From: Onthovicinus sp900555545
Lineage (GTDB): Bacteria > Bacillota > Clostridia > Oscillospirales > Acutalibacteraceae
Reading direction: 5' to 3'
Length of the DNA: 44,447 nucleotides
Assembly: GCA_949296915.1 (NCBI GenBank)
Contig: CASFPX010000017.1
Span: 1-44,447 of the forward strand
The notes below the pieces were generated by a model. It saw only the letters and a program-made list of their open reading frames with translations. It searched no databases and was not told where the DNA came from. Shown here piece after piece: positions 24,489 through 33,215 of this stretch. A program made the translations under genes and the position numbers. The stretch's first letter is position 1. Each line of letters opens with the position of its first letter.

Positions 24489-24597
24489 GCTTATCTTCCT
24501 CTTTCTCATCACATTGCCATGCGGCCCCTACTGACTAATATGAAAGAGAAAAGAAAATAATGATTCGGGAGTCTAACGTAAAATCCGGGTTAAAACC

Positions 24598-24626
24598 TTG
24601 TCATCCCCGGCAACATGATATATAAT
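24598..24626 (+). promoter_or_regulatory. Promoter of the HAD-IIA gene
   Basis: TTGTCA, 17-base spacer, TATAAT, 34 bases before the start; GCAGGAGG ribosome site follows. Confidence 0.75.
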
Positions 24627-24659
24627 TGAATCGTAGAAATTTGCAGGAGGTTAAAAACG

Positions 24660-25484
24660 ATGAACCTGGAACAGGCAATCGAAAACATTCGCGCAAAGGA
24701 TGGATTCCTGTGTGATATGGATGGTGTGATTTATCACGGCAATCATCTGATTGATGGGGTGGCAGACTTTGTCAACTGGCTTTACCGGGAAAACAAGCGC
24801 TTTTTGTTTTTGACCAATTCAAGTGAGCGCTCTCCAGCTGAACTCAAGCAAAAGTTGCAGCGTTTAGGATTGGATATTGACGAAAGCCACTTTTACACCA
24901 GTGCGCTTGCCACAGCAAAATTTTTAAAGGATCAGTCCCCGGGATGCAGTGCCTATGTTATCGGTGAACCTGGGCTTGTCAATGCGCTATATGAGGTTGG
25001 CATCACGATGAACGATGTCAATCCAGACTATGTGGTGGTTGGCGAGACTCACAACTACAACTATGACTCGATCATCAACGCCGTCAAATTTGTCAACAAG
25101 GGCGCAAAGCTGATTGGCACCAATACGGATTTGACGGGTCCCTCCGATTATGGCATTATTCCTGCCTGCCGTGCTTTTATTGCCCCGATCGAGCTTGCAA
25201 CGGGAAGTAAGGCCTACTTTGTGGGGAAGCCCAATCCTCTAATGATGCGCACCGGTATTAAAAAGCTTGGCGTGCACAGCGCAAATGCCGCCATGATCGG
25301 AGATCGAATGGACACGGACATTGTTGCAGGAATGGAGAGTGGCATGGATACCGTGCTCGTACTATCTGGCGTCTCCAACGAGCGCACGATTTTGAATTTC
25401 CCCTACCGGCCCAAATATATTTTGGAGGGTGTCGGATGTATTGCCAACGGTGCAGACTTTCATTGTGTTCCTCCACAAGTTTAA
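24660..25484 (+). CDS. HAD-IIA family sugar/nucleotide phosphatase (NagD-like)
   Basis: A 274-residue cytoplasmic phosphatase. Motif I is LCDMDGVIYHG with nucleophile Asp19 and Asp21, motif II FLTNSS near 57, a C2a cap domain (~75-190), the Lys in VGKPNPLMM and motif IV MIGDRMDTDI. NagD/AraL-type enzymes hydrolyse small phosphates such as GMP, p-nitrophenyl phosphate or sugar phosphates; the true substrate is open. It is monocistronic with its own promoter, and is followed by the structured element at 25504-25634. Confidence 0.93.
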   Translation: MNLEQAIENIRAKDGFLCDMDGVIYHGNHLIDGVADFVNWLYRENKRFLFLTNSSERSPAELKQKLQRLGLDIDESHFYTSALATAKFLKDQSPGCSAYVIGEPGLVNALYEVGITMNDVNPDYVVVGETHNYNYDSIINAVKFVNKGAKLIGTNTDLTGPSDYGIIPACRAFIAPIELATGSKAYFVGKPNPLMMRTGIKKLGVHSANAAMIGDRMDTDIVAGMESGMDTVLVLSGVSNERTILNFPYRPKYILEGVGCIANGADFHCVPPQV

Positions 25485-25503
25485 CTATTTTTAATAGTAA
25501 TCA

Positions 25504-25634
25504 ACACCGCGCCCAAAGGACGTGGTATAAAGGATAAGCCCTATAAGGGCATAATACCAGCAATGCCAACCGCACTTTGGCGTTTCTTTCTTGTACGAAT
25601 AAATATCCCCCGGCTTCTTCGGGGGATATTTATT
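25504..25634 (+). repeat. Structured element ending in a long palindrome (possible IS200/IS605-type end or non-autonomous repeat)
   Basis: Four consecutive stems: CCGCGCCC/GGACGTGG (25508-25526), GCCCT/AGGGC (25538-25550), GCCAA/TTGGC (25565-25581), and a perfect 15-bp stem AATAAATATCCCCCG (25598-25612) with loop GCTTCTT and its exact complement (25620-25634). No ORF. The last hairpin shares CCCCCGGCTTC and GGGGGATATTTATT with the hairpin at 70-97. Such subterminal stems plus a terminal palindrome are seen at right ends of IS200/IS605-type elements, but no tnpA/tnpB is here and the assignment is a guess. It may also act as the HAD/spoIIR convergent terminator. Confidence 0.45.
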
Positions 25635-25647
25635 ATTGCCATATTAT

Positions 25648-26265
25648 TTACTCGAACCGTTCTTTCAACTGGTTGATCCATTCCACGATCTTAAAGCGTG
25701 GCTCGTATTCCGGGGATGACTCAACAACCTTCACCTCTTCACCACTCAAAACAGCATCAATGTCCGCGCGATTCTCTGCGGCGGGCAGGCACAGAGGTGG
25801 GAACATGACGCACCACCAGTTCTGCCCCTCTCCCGAACCGATCACGACCTTAACCGCGTGATAAATCCCCGCCGGCAATGTAACGTTGCCGTCATAAGTG
25901 CGGGTATTAAAATACTCCTGAGAAACTGAAACCTGTACCGGATAGTCGAATCCCTCCGCTGCAATTGTCTCCTGTGCCACACGAGTTAGTTCGGCAATCC
26001 GTGGCCGTATTTTAGTTTCCGCCTCCTGAGCCGTCACAGATCCATCAAACACATCTGCTCCAGCCTGCAAAACAGCGTCGCGCACCTTCAATTTAAGCGC
26101 CTGATCCTCTTCGCTGTCCGAATTGGCAATCACATGCATTCGCAGCACGCTCTCGTTGATCACCTCGCAGCTGCGCGCAAAAGCTGTCATGCTGAATGCT
26201 GTGGAAATAATAAACGCGCACAGAACGGAAATTTCCAGCATTTTAATACAATTCCTATGTTTCAT
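25648..26265 (-). CDS. spoIIR: Stage II sporulation protein R
   Basis: A 205-residue secreted signalling protein. Made in the forespore under SigF in Bacillus, it crosses to the intermembrane space and triggers SpoIIGA to process pro-SigE. N-terminal signal segment at about 10-30, then the conserved core RMHVIANSDSEEDQALKLKVRDAVL and YPVQVSVSQEYFNTRTYDG, and GEGQNWWCVMFPPLC. The start is uncertain: ATG 26265 lies 5 bases after a terminator-like T-run and its nearest AAAGG is 15 bases away, while ATG 26241 (residue 9) has TAGGAA at ~11 bases. Confidence 0.93.
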   Translation of the reverse strand: MKHRNCIKMLEISVLCAFIISTAFSMTAFARSCEVINESVLRMHVIANSDSEEDQALKLKVRDAVLQAGADVFDGSVTAQEAETKIRPRIAELTRVAQETIAAEGFDYPVQVSVSQEYFNTRTYDGNVTLPAGIYHAVKVVIGSGEGQNWWCVMFPPLCLPAAENRADIDAVLSGEEVKVVESSPEYEPRFKIVEWINQLKERFE

Positions 26266-26270
26266 AATTA

Positions 26271-26318
26271 AAAAAACCGACCTTTCATGTATGTTGACAT
26301 GATTTTGGCCGGTTTTTT
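26271..26318 (-). terminator. Hairpin between ispE and spoIIR
   Basis: AAAAAACCG/CGGTTTTTT outer stem with an inner TCATGT/ACATGA stem; T-run on both strands. It ends 5 bases before the first spoIIR ATG, so it lies in the spoIIR leader. Confidence 0.8.
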
Positions 26319-26324
26319 ATCCAT

Positions 26325-27203
26325 TTATTCACTTTTTAAAACTTTACATCCCACTTTTACCGGGTGACAAACAAAAACATGTGGAACAATTGTTTTCAGT
26401 CGTATAGCACATTGCTCCCCTCTCTTGTGACTGTCAAATATACCAAAGACAGTGGGGCCGCTTCCGCTCATACAGGAACCAATGGCTCCACCCTCGCGAA
26501 GCGTTGACTTTAACTCAACCCGTTTGGGCGTATCAATCAGCTGCTCAAAAGAATTCCCAAGCTTACGGGCGATCATATACAGATCTCCGCCCTTAATCGC
26601 CGCGAGCATCCCCTGTTCATCCTGCCTGCGGCAGGAACCCGCGGCATCATATTGCGCATAGGCTTGAGCGGTAGAGACACCAGCCTCAGGCTTTGCCAGG
26701 ACAAATGTGCAATCCGGAATATCTTCAATCGGCGTAAGAATATCCCCTATCCCCTGGGCAATCATAGTGCCGCCCATAATGCAAAAGGGGACATCAGCCC
26801 CTACCTGAACCCCAATCGCGCACATATCACGCTCGCGCAATTCCGTGCGATAAATCTGATCCAGGCCTCGGATCACAGCCGCAGCGTCTGCACTGCCCCC
26901 TGCAAGTCCCGCCTCATGGGGAATGTGCTTGTCAATATGGATCCTAATTCCGGCGTTCTCAATCCCCGTGAAACGGAAAAATTGTTTGGCAGCCTTATAA
27001 GCTGTATTCCGTCCGTCACATGGGATGCTCCGCTCCGAACAGGTCAGCACGATATCCCCCTTATTCGTCTGTTCTATCGTCACCCGGTCAAATAAGCTGA
27101 CCGACTGCATGATCATATATAAATCATGGTATCCGTTCTCAAACCGCCCTCGGATATCTAACAGCAGATTAATTTTGGCCGCAGCCTCAACTGTCACGTG
27201 CAT
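26325..27203 (-). CDS. ispE: 4-diphosphocytidyl-2-C-methyl-D-erythritol kinase
   Basis: GHMP kinase of the non-mevalonate isoprenoid pathway; phosphorylates CDP-ME at the 2-OH. The 292 residues show the N-terminal AAAKINLLLDIRGRFENGYHDL, the ATP-binding GLAGGSADAAA near 95-105 and the C-terminal SCMSGSGPTVFGIF. The ATG at 27203 has AAGGAG 6 bases upstream, and the homologous region starts there; longer in-frame readings run into the aminotransferase gene. It follows that gene by 14 bp. Confidence 0.96.
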   Translation of the reverse strand: MHVTVEAAAKINLLLDIRGRFENGYHDLYMIMQSVSLFDRVTIEQTNKGDIVLTCSERSIPCDGRNTAYKAAKQFFRFTGIENAGIRIHIDKHIPHEAGLAGGSADAAAVIRGLDQIYRTELRERDMCAIGVQVGADVPFCIMGGTMIAQGIGDILTPIEDIPDCTFVLAKPEAGVSTAQAYAQYDAAGSCRRQDEQGMLAAIKGGDLYMIARKLGNSFEQLIDTPKRVELKSTLREGGAIGSCMSGSGPTVFGIFDSHKRGEQCAIRLKTIVPHVFVCHPVKVGCKVLKSE

Positions 27204-27217
27204 TCCATTCTCCTTAA

Positions 27218-28390
27218 TTATGCTCTGATTTCCTTTAAGAACTCGGAGATCCGCGCCACAGCAGTCTCCAAGTCCTCCTGCGAACTGCAATATGACACTC
27301 GAATAAACCCTTCTCCGCTCGCGCCAAAAGCTGTCCCAGGAATAACAGCAACATGCTTTCGCGCAATCAACTGATCGCAAAATTCATCCGAGGAAAGGCC
27401 GGTCGACTGAATCGATGGGAAGCAATAAAATGCCCCGCGCGGTTCAAAGCAGTTCAAACCGAGCTCGTTAAACGCATCGACAATATAACGCCTGCGTTTG
27501 TCATATGCCGCACGCATATAGGCGATATCCGGATCGCCCGTTCGAAGCGCCTCCATTGCCGCATACTGGGCGGTCGTCGGTGCACTCATGATCCCGTATT
27601 GGTGTAGTTTTGTCATCTCCTTAATGATTGGGAGCGGTGCAATCGCATATCCCAGCCGCCAGCCGGTCATGGCATATGCTTTTGAAAAACCGTTGACAAT
27701 GATGGTCCGCTCCTTCATTCCGGGGAGGGAGGCGATCGAACAGTGCTGCCTGTTGCCGTAGGTCAGCGAGGAATAGATCTCATCGCTGATGACAAGAAGG
27801 TCATTTTCTATAATAATGTCGACTAATTTTTCGTAATCCTCCCGCTCCATAATTCCACCCGTTGGATTGTTCGGATACGCAAGCACCAACAGTTTGGAAT
27901 GAGGTGTTATCTTGCTCTTTAAAAGTTCCGGGGTCAGCTTGAACTCGTCCTCAACACGGGTTTGAAGCGAAATAACATTCCCGCCCCGCATCATCGTAAG
28001 CGGTGCATAACACACAAAGGATGGCTCCGGAATCAGCACCTCGTCCCCCGGCTCCACCAGGATACGCAGGGCCAGATCCAGCGCTTCGGAGCCGCCGACC
28101 GTTACCAGCGTCTCATTGGCGGTTGCCGGTACATGATAATGCGTGTTGTAGTACTCCGCAATACATTCGCGCAGTTCTGTGATTCCCTTATTGGCTGTAT
28201 ATTTTGTCTGGCCCTGCCTCAGGGATTCAATGCCCACATTACGGATATGCTCCGGCGTCGTAAAATCCGGCTCGCCGATGCTCAGCGAAATCACATCCTC
28301 CATCTCAGCGGAAATATCAAAATACTTTCGGATTCCAGATGGTTTCACCTTACGGATAGAACTGTTTAGCTTGCTCTCGTAATCGACCAT
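27218..28390 (-). CDS. PLP-dependent aminotransferase (class I/II)
   Basis: A 390-residue fold-type I aminotransferase, closest in feel to the PatA/aspartate aminotransferase Igamma group. Seen: ISLSIGEPDFTTP (substrate arm), YTANKGITELR, AYPNNPTGG (Asn to PLP O3'), ISDEIYSSLTY, the PLP Lys237 in NGFSKAYAMTGWR and the substrate Arg in GFIRVSY near the C-terminus. Likely an aromatic or aspartate/N-acetyl-diaminopimelate aminotransferase; the exact amino donor is not predictable. It is in a minus-strand run with the PHP phosphatase upstream (36 bp) and ispE downstream. Confidence 0.93.
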   Translation of the reverse strand: MVDYESKLNSSIRKVKPSGIRKYFDISAEMEDVISLSIGEPDFTTPEHIRNVGIESLRQGQTKYTANKGITELRECIAEYYNTHYHVPATANETLVTVGGSEALDLALRILVEPGDEVLIPEPSFVCYAPLTMMRGGNVISLQTRVEDEFKLTPELLKSKITPHSKLLVLAYPNNPTGGIMEREDYEKLVDIIIENDLLVISDEIYSSLTYGNRQHCSIASLPGMKERTIIVNGFSKAYAMTGWRLGYAIAPLPIIKEMTKLHQYGIMSAPTTAQYAAMEALRTGDPDIAYMRAAYDKRRRYIVDAFNELGLNCFEPRGAFYCFPSIQSTGLSSDEFCDQLIARKHVAVIPGTAFGASGEGFIRVSYCSSQEDLETAVARISEFLKEIRA

Positions 28391-28426
28391 TTTCTCTCGC
28401 CTCTCTAAATCTTAAAAATTAAATAT

Positions 28427-29239
28427 CTATTCAATCGGAATCTGCACTGGTGTGCGATTCTGAAAGAAAGTTACATTTTGGAATCCGCACTGGCGGGCGA
28501 TCTCCATCCCACGGCTGATCCCGGCGCCAATGTCATTGGCGTTGTGCGCATCGGATCCAACAGTAATATACATCCCCCCCAACTCTTTAAAGAGTTGAAC
28601 CATATCTACATCCGGCAGGGTTTTTCCAATCGGCTGCCTCAGGCCAGAGGTGTTGATTTCCAGTGCCTTTTCTTGGGCGGCCAATTTTTTTAAAATCCGT
28701 CTGATTTGCTCGGCATAATCGTCCAGATTTACCTTAAGCCCATGTTCGCCAACCATATAGCGTAGCGGATAGGTCAGATGCGCCAAGGTGTCAAATTTGC
28801 CCCAATCCACCAGATTTTCAATCTCCATAAAGTACTCGGTCAGCAACGGTTTTACATCCGCCTGCGTGCACGGCAGTGTCCAAAAATCTTCCTTACCACG
28901 CAGATTGTGAATAGATCCGATCACAATATCATAATTGTGCAGACCAATAATTTTTTCAGCTAATTCAATATTATACGGCGCCTGCCCAAGCTCGATCCCC
29001 TCAAGCACCAAAAGTTTTCCACTATATACATTCCGTGCCTTAGCCACCTCAAAATAGGCCTGTACCGTCGATTTGTCATAATGGTCCCGATAATAGGCGT
29101 CCACTTCGCAGTGATCCGTAAAGGCGACAGCACGAAGTCCCTTCATCTCCGCCTGCTCACACATATACATTGTGGAATGTGTGCCATCCGGCGAGTTATC
29201 GGTATGCGTATGCATGTCAACTTCCCTTAAAAATCCCAT
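28427..29239 (-). CDS. PHP-domain phosphatase, histidinol-phosphatase HisK/HisJ type
   Basis: A 270-residue metal-dependent phosphoesterase. PHP motifs are complete: VDMHTHTDNSPDG (His10, His12), AFTDHCE (~40), GIELGQ, IGSIHNLRG and GSDAHNANDIG near the end. Length and motif spacing match histidinol-phosphatases of Firmicutes, but no other his genes are in the window, so another small phosphoester is possible. Its putative promoter (TTGCTC, 16 bases, TACAAT) lies ~45 bases upstream on the minus strand, and CAGGAGG precedes the ATG. Confidence 0.9.
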   Translation of the reverse strand: MGFLREVDMHTHTDNSPDGTHSTMYMCEQAEMKGLRAVAFTDHCEVDAYYRDHYDKSTVQAYFEVAKARNVYSGKLLVLEGIELGQAPYNIELAEKIIGLHNYDIVIGSIHNLRGKEDFWTLPCTQADVKPLLTEYFMEIENLVDWGKFDTLAHLTYPLRYMVGEHGLKVNLDDYAEQIRRILKKLAAQEKALEINTSGLRQPIGKTLPDVDMVQLFKELGGMYITVGSDAHNANDIGAGISRGMEIARQCGFQNVTFFQNRTPVQIPIE

Positions 29240-29399
29240 CGTAAACCTCCTGATCGGAAAATAACATATTATACATATTGTACCACAAACTGCCTCCAGA
29301 GCAAAGAGCTTTATGATAAATCGCTATGTAAATTTTTATTGAGATGTGATAGAATAGATAGCGGTATTTTATGTACATAAGAATCGGAGGTTAATTATT

Positions 29400-29675
29400 A
29401 TGCGCAGTGTCATCACAGTCGTGGGTCGGGATGTCGTCGGTATCCTCGCATCTGTCTCGGGGCTATGCGCCCGGCATCAGGTGAATGTAATTGAGGTTTC
29501 CCAGTCGATCCTTCAGGATATGTTTTGCATGATCATGCTCACAGATGTTAGCAAGTGTGACATCCCATTTACTCAGTTTGCCGAAGCGATGGAGCAGCTC
29601 GGCAGCCAGCATGACCCCAAACTCAAAATTCACGTAATGCATGAGGATATTTTTAACTCCATGCACAGGATATAA
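29400..29675 (+). CDS. ACT-domain protein (UPF0237)
   Basis: A 91-residue protein made of one ACT domain plus a short extension (VITVVGRDVVGILASVSGLCARHQVNVIEVSQSI, split by beta strands). ACT domains bind amino acids or other small ligands and regulate partner enzymes. In many Firmicutes and other bacteria it is encoded directly before the UPF0210/PFL-like protein, as here (22 bp apart), implying a shared but unproven function. ATCGGAGG lies about 8 bases before the ATG. Confidence 0.93.
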   Translation: MRSVITVVGRDVVGILASVSGLCARHQVNVIEVSQSILQDMFCMIMLTDVSKCDIPFTQFAEAMEQLGSQHDPKLKIHVMHEDIFNSMHRI

Positions 29676-29697
29676 TGACGGAGGCGCGCCACCAGCT

Positions 29698-31053
29698 ATG
29701 ATCAATACACATGATATTCTTGAAACGATCGAAATGATCGAGAATGAAAACTTAGATATCCGTACTATTACAATGGGCATCTCACTGCTCAACTGCTGTG
29801 ACTCGGATATCAATGCCTCCTGCCGCAAGATTTACGACAAGATTACCACCAGAGCGCGGGATCTTGTCAAGGTCGGCGAGGATATCGAACGTGAATACGG
29901 GATTCCGATCATCCACAAGCGAATTGCAGTCACACCGGTGAGTATGCTCTGCGCTGTCAGCGGCGGTGATCCTGTCAAATACGCCTTAACACTCGAAAAG
30001 GCTTCTCGGGCGGTAGGCGTCAATTTTATCGGGGGATATTCCGCACTGGTCCAAAAAGGCTTCTCAGCAGGGGATCTTGAACTGATCCGCTCGATTCCCG
30101 AGGCGCTCGCCACAACAGAACATATCTGTTCCTCTGTCAACATCGGTTCCACCAAGGCTGGCATCAATATGGACGCCGTCGCGATGATGGGGAAAACTGT
30201 CCGCGCGGCTGCAGAGGCCACGCAGGACCGGGATTGTATCGGATGCGCCAAGCTGGTCGTGTTCTGCAACGCGCCGGAGGATAACCCCTTTATGGCTGGC
30301 GCCTTCCATGGTGTCGGCGAACCGGACTGCGTTATCAATGTCGGTGTCTCCGGGCCCGGCGTTGTACGGGCCGCACTGGCCAAAAATCCAACTGGTGATC
30401 TGAGTGAGGTGGCCGATATCATCAAAAAAACCGCCTTTAAAATCACGCGGATGGGCCAAATGGTTGCAAGCTTGGCCGCAGAGCGCCTTGGCGTTCCGTT
30501 TGGGATTGTTGACCTTTCCCTGGCTCCCACGCCTGCGGTTGGGGATTCTGTGGCGCACATTTTGGAGGAAATGGGACTTGAAACCTGCGGCGGAGCTGGC
30601 ACCACGGCAGCGCTCGCCCTGCTCAATGATGCTGTTAAAAAAGGCGGTACAATGGCTTCCTCCCACGTGGGAGGGCTGTCCGGCGCATTCATCCCCGTTT
30701 CAGAGGATGCCGGTATGATTCATGCCGCACAAAAGGGCGTCTTAAAAATTGAAAAGCTTGAGGCTATGACATCCGTCTGCTCCGTAGGGCTTGACATGAT
30801 TGTTGTGCCCGGCGATACGACAGCCGAGGTGATTTCCGCTGTAATTGCCGACGAGGCCGCAATCGGGATGATCAACTCCAAGACGACTGCCGTCCGTCTG
30901 ATTCCCGCAATCGGTAAGGACGTCGGGGACGAGTTGAACTTTGGCGGTCTGCTGGGAAGCGGTCCGGTGATGGCCGTCAGTAAGGCTTCCCCACTGCGTT
31001 TCATCTCTCGCGGCGGCAGGATCCCTGCTCCAATCCAGGCGCTCAAAAATTAA
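29698..31053 (+). CDS. PFL-family protein UPF0210 (DUF711)
   Basis: A 451-residue cytoplasmic protein of the UPF0210/DUF711 family, which is distantly related to pyruvate formate-lyase-type folds; no enzyme activity is established that I know of. Conserved runs include IRTITMGISLLNC, KRIAVTPVSML, GYSALVQKGFS, FHGVGEPDCVINVGVSGPGVV and LAPTPAVGDSVAHILEEMGLE. The ATG at 29698 begins the family-conserved sequence (MINTHDILETIEMIE); GGAGG is 13 bases upstream. The in-frame ATG at 29641 overlaps the ACT gene and is not needed. Confidence 0.93.
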   Translation: MINTHDILETIEMIENENLDIRTITMGISLLNCCDSDINASCRKIYDKITTRARDLVKVGEDIEREYGIPIIHKRIAVTPVSMLCAVSGGDPVKYALTLEKASRAVGVNFIGGYSALVQKGFSAGDLELIRSIPEALATTEHICSSVNIGSTKAGINMDAVAMMGKTVRAAAEATQDRDCIGCAKLVVFCNAPEDNPFMAGAFHGVGEPDCVINVGVSGPGVVRAALAKNPTGDLSEVADIIKKTAFKITRMGQMVASLAAERLGVPFGIVDLSLAPTPAVGDSVAHILEEMGLETCGGAGTTAALALLNDAVKKGGTMASSHVGGLSGAFIPVSEDAGMIHAAQKGVLKIEKLEAMTSVCSVGLDMIVVPGDTTAEVISAVIADEAAIGMINSKTTAVRLIPAIGKDVGDELNFGGLLGSGPVMAVSKASPLRFISRGGRIPAPIQALKN

Positions 31054-31116
31054 ATTTTGAATAAATCAATGTTTTCGGCCCATACTATGCATGAACGCAT
31101 AAAAGGAGTTGAAAAC

Positions 31117-31335
31117 ATGCTTGATAAAATTGCGTTGGTTATTTTGATCATCGGCGGCATCAACTGGGGTAGCATTGGCCTGTTCCAATTTGATATCGTC
31201 GCATGGATTTTTGGCGGACAGGGCGCTATTGTGAGCAGAATTATCTACACCCTTGTCGCATTGTCGGCAATCTGGTGTTTCTCACTCCTCTTCCGTGAAA
31301 ATGACGTGCTGGTCGAATCCACCGATAGAGATTAA
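31117..31335 (+). CDS. DUF378 small membrane protein (YuzA-like)
   Basis: A 72-residue protein with two membrane segments (about 4-24 and 38-60) separated by a short loop; ILIIGGINWGSIGLFQFDIVA is the family hallmark. Function unknown. The ATG at 31117 has AAAGGAG 8 bases upstream, while the longer reading from 31057 lacks a site. A hairpin follows the stop. Confidence 0.88.
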   Translation: MLDKIALVILIIGGINWGSIGLFQFDIVAWIFGGQGAIVSRIIYTLVALSAIWCFSLLFRENDVLVESTDRD

Positions 31336-31345
31336 CTTCCAAAAG

Positions 31346-31373
31346 TTCAGCCCACCCATTCGGGTGGGCTGAA
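31346..31373. terminator. Hairpin after the YuzA-like gene
   Basis: Perfect 12-bp stem TTCAGCCCACCC-ATTC-GGGTGGGCTGAA. No immediate T-run on the plus strand, so termination may be partial. Confidence 0.65.
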
Positions 31374-31504
31374 TCGCATCATGTAATTTTTACGATAGAG
31401 TATACCTCTTTCCCTCTTTGCAAAATCCCAATCTCCTATTGACATTTGAAAAAATACGGCTATGATGGATTTATCTGATATAAAGCGGAGAGGGCGGATT
31501 TCTT

Positions 31505-32548
31505 ATGAAAAAAATTATATCAGCATTGATGTCAGTTTTAATCTGCATTGCATTGACCGGATGCGGTGAAACAGAGGACATGCTTGAGAGTACCTCTAAC
31601 ACGACCGCTCCGGACACTATATCCGTGTCGGATAAAACTGAAAATCCATCCTTGCAATCGACAGAGCCCGAAGCCACCAGGGCCACAGAGATTTCTACGG
31701 AGGGGATGGAAAAAACCTCGAACGGTGGCCAAGATGTGTCCCCTACTGAAGAAAAAGAATATACATACACAACCCAGGAGCTATGGTGTAGCAATAGCGG
31801 AAAGAAAATTTATGGCCAAATCTACCTTCCAGATGGCGTATCTGCCCCGATGCCAGCTGTAATCCTCTCTCACAGTTTTTCTCTAACGCACGCATCCATG
31901 AATTCCTATTGCATCAATTTGGCCAAAAAGGGATATGCGGCCTACTGCTTTGACTTCTGCGGCGGAAGCACCAGCAGCAAGAGTGATGGAGAAACAAGTG
32001 AAATGACCGTGTTTACAGAGGTCAGCGATTTGGAGGCGGTATTGGATCACCTGCGTTCCCTAAGCTACATTGACCGCGACAACATCTTCCTGCTGGGGAC
32101 TAGCCAGGGCGGGCTCGTCTCCGCACTCGCAGCCGCAGAACGACCAACTCAAGTCCAAGGGTTAATCCTGATGTACCCAGGATTTAGCATCGCAAAACAA
32201 GTTACCGACTTTTTTAAAAATCCGGATGATTTGGATCAATTGTTTGATCTTCCGATGATCAGCATGATGCCCGTGGGAGAGAATTACGTGAAATCCCTCT
32301 ATGGGTACGATATATATGAACACATTAAGAGTTACAACCGGGATGTTCTAATCTTGCATGGTTCTAACGATTTTATTGTCCCTCCCAGTTACTCCGAACG
32401 GGCCGTGGAAGTCTATCCGCATGCGACACTTCATATTATTGAAGGTGCGGGCCATGGCTTTAACAAGGAAAATTTCAGCATTTCCGGCAATTTTGACGGT
32501 GAGGTTCTCCCTTATGTGTTTGAATACCTTCAGGTACATACCACCTGA
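31505..32548 (+). CDS. Alpha/beta-hydrolase lipoprotein
   Basis: A 347-residue surface lipoprotein. The lipoprotein signal ends in LTGC with Cys20 as the lipidated residue; residues ~24-90 are a Ser/Thr/Glu-rich linker. The hydrolase domain (~92-345) has GTSQGGL with nucleophile Ser200, HGSNDFIVP with Asp289 and EGAGHGF with His317, a complete catalytic triad. It resembles family S9-like or dienelactone-type esterases; the substrate is unknown, an extracellular ester or peptide being likely. AGAGGGCGG precedes the start. Confidence 0.88.
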   Translation: MKKIISALMSVLICIALTGCGETEDMLESTSNTTAPDTISVSDKTENPSLQSTEPEATRATEISTEGMEKTSNGGQDVSPTEEKEYTYTTQELWCSNSGKKIYGQIYLPDGVSAPMPAVILSHSFSLTHASMNSYCINLAKKGYAAYCFDFCGGSTSSKSDGETSEMTVFTEVSDLEAVLDHLRSLSYIDRDNIFLLGTSQGGLVSALAAAERPTQVQGLILMYPGFSIAKQVTDFFKNPDDLDQLFDLPMISMMPVGENYVKSLYGYDIYEHIKSYNRDVLILHGSNDFIVPPSYSERAVEVYPHATLHIIEGAGHGFNKENFSISGNFDGEVLPYVFEYLQVHTT

Positions 32549-32560
32549 CTCATAGAAGAG

Positions 32561-32584
32561 CAGCCCGTGATTCCTCACGGGCTG
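32561..32584. terminator. Terminator after the lipoprotein hydrolase
   Basis: CAGCCCGTGA-TTCC-TCACGGGCTG, 10-bp perfect stem followed by TTTCGT; it also faces the convergent gene at 32598. Confidence 0.8.
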
Positions 32585-32597
32585 TTTCGTCATCTGC

Positions 32598-33113
32598 CTA
32601 TTTCACTTTGGCTACTGATTCCATAAAACAATCCAGCTGGCGCTGATTTCGGATCACGGTGACTTTTGAACTATATTGCTGTATCAGACGGCGGTGCTGC
32701 CTGATCTTGGCAGGTGTTCGCCCGCGGAACAAGATCCAACAAAGGAATTCAAAATCCAGCTTTTCCGCGCAGCCGTCCGCCATGCTTTCTCGCGACCGGT
32801 TGATAAACTCCCGATTCCGGCGGATAATGCGGTGGAGGGCGGAAAAACGATTGAACAGCATCAAGATGACTTGATCGGCCTGTTCCAGCCGTTCCTGCTG
32901 GTAAAAACGCTGGTAGTTCCCGTCAATCACCCAGTCCGGCTGTTCCATAAACGCTCGCACAATCGCGCGGCCCTCTTCCGTTGAACGTTCCTTCCAGCCT
33001 GATTCAAAATTTACGCGATCCAGATATAACAGCGGAATATCATAAACCTCCGCCAGATATTTTGCCAGTGTTGATTTTCCACTTCCACTGTACCCCAAAA
33101 TAGCAATTTTCAT
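32598..33113 (-). CDS. P-loop NTPase, adenylate-kinase-like (FlaR/topology-modulation group)
   Basis: A 171-residue cytoplasmic protein with Walker A GYSGSGKST (7-15), the DRVNFESGW segment, WVIDGNY (Walker-B-like) and an Arg-rich lid region (RIIRRNREFINRSRES). It belongs to the group annotated as 'DNA topology modulation protein FlaR' or shikimate/adenylate-kinase-like; the true substrate is unknown. Monocistronic; GGGAGGGAAG precedes the ATG. Confidence 0.85.
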   Translation of the reverse strand: MKIAILGYSGSGKSTLAKYLAEVYDIPLLYLDRVNFESGWKERSTEEGRAIVRAFMEQPDWVIDGNYQRFYQQERLEQADQVILMLFNRFSALHRIIRRNREFINRSRESMADGCAEKLDFEFLCWILFRGRTPAKIRQHRRLIQQYSSKVTVIRNQRQLDCFMESVAKVK

Positions 33114-33215
33114 TTTCTTCCCTCCCGTTAAAACCGTATTTTAACACACTCATGCCCAGACTGCAAGAAATACGCCGGCAGTATTCTTGATACCGCCGGC
33201 GCTTCCCGTCCCAAA

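Noticed and set aside
29832..30692. 286-residue minus-strand ORF opposite UPF0210
   Set aside because: Ser/Pro/Thr-rich antisense shadow without a start signal.
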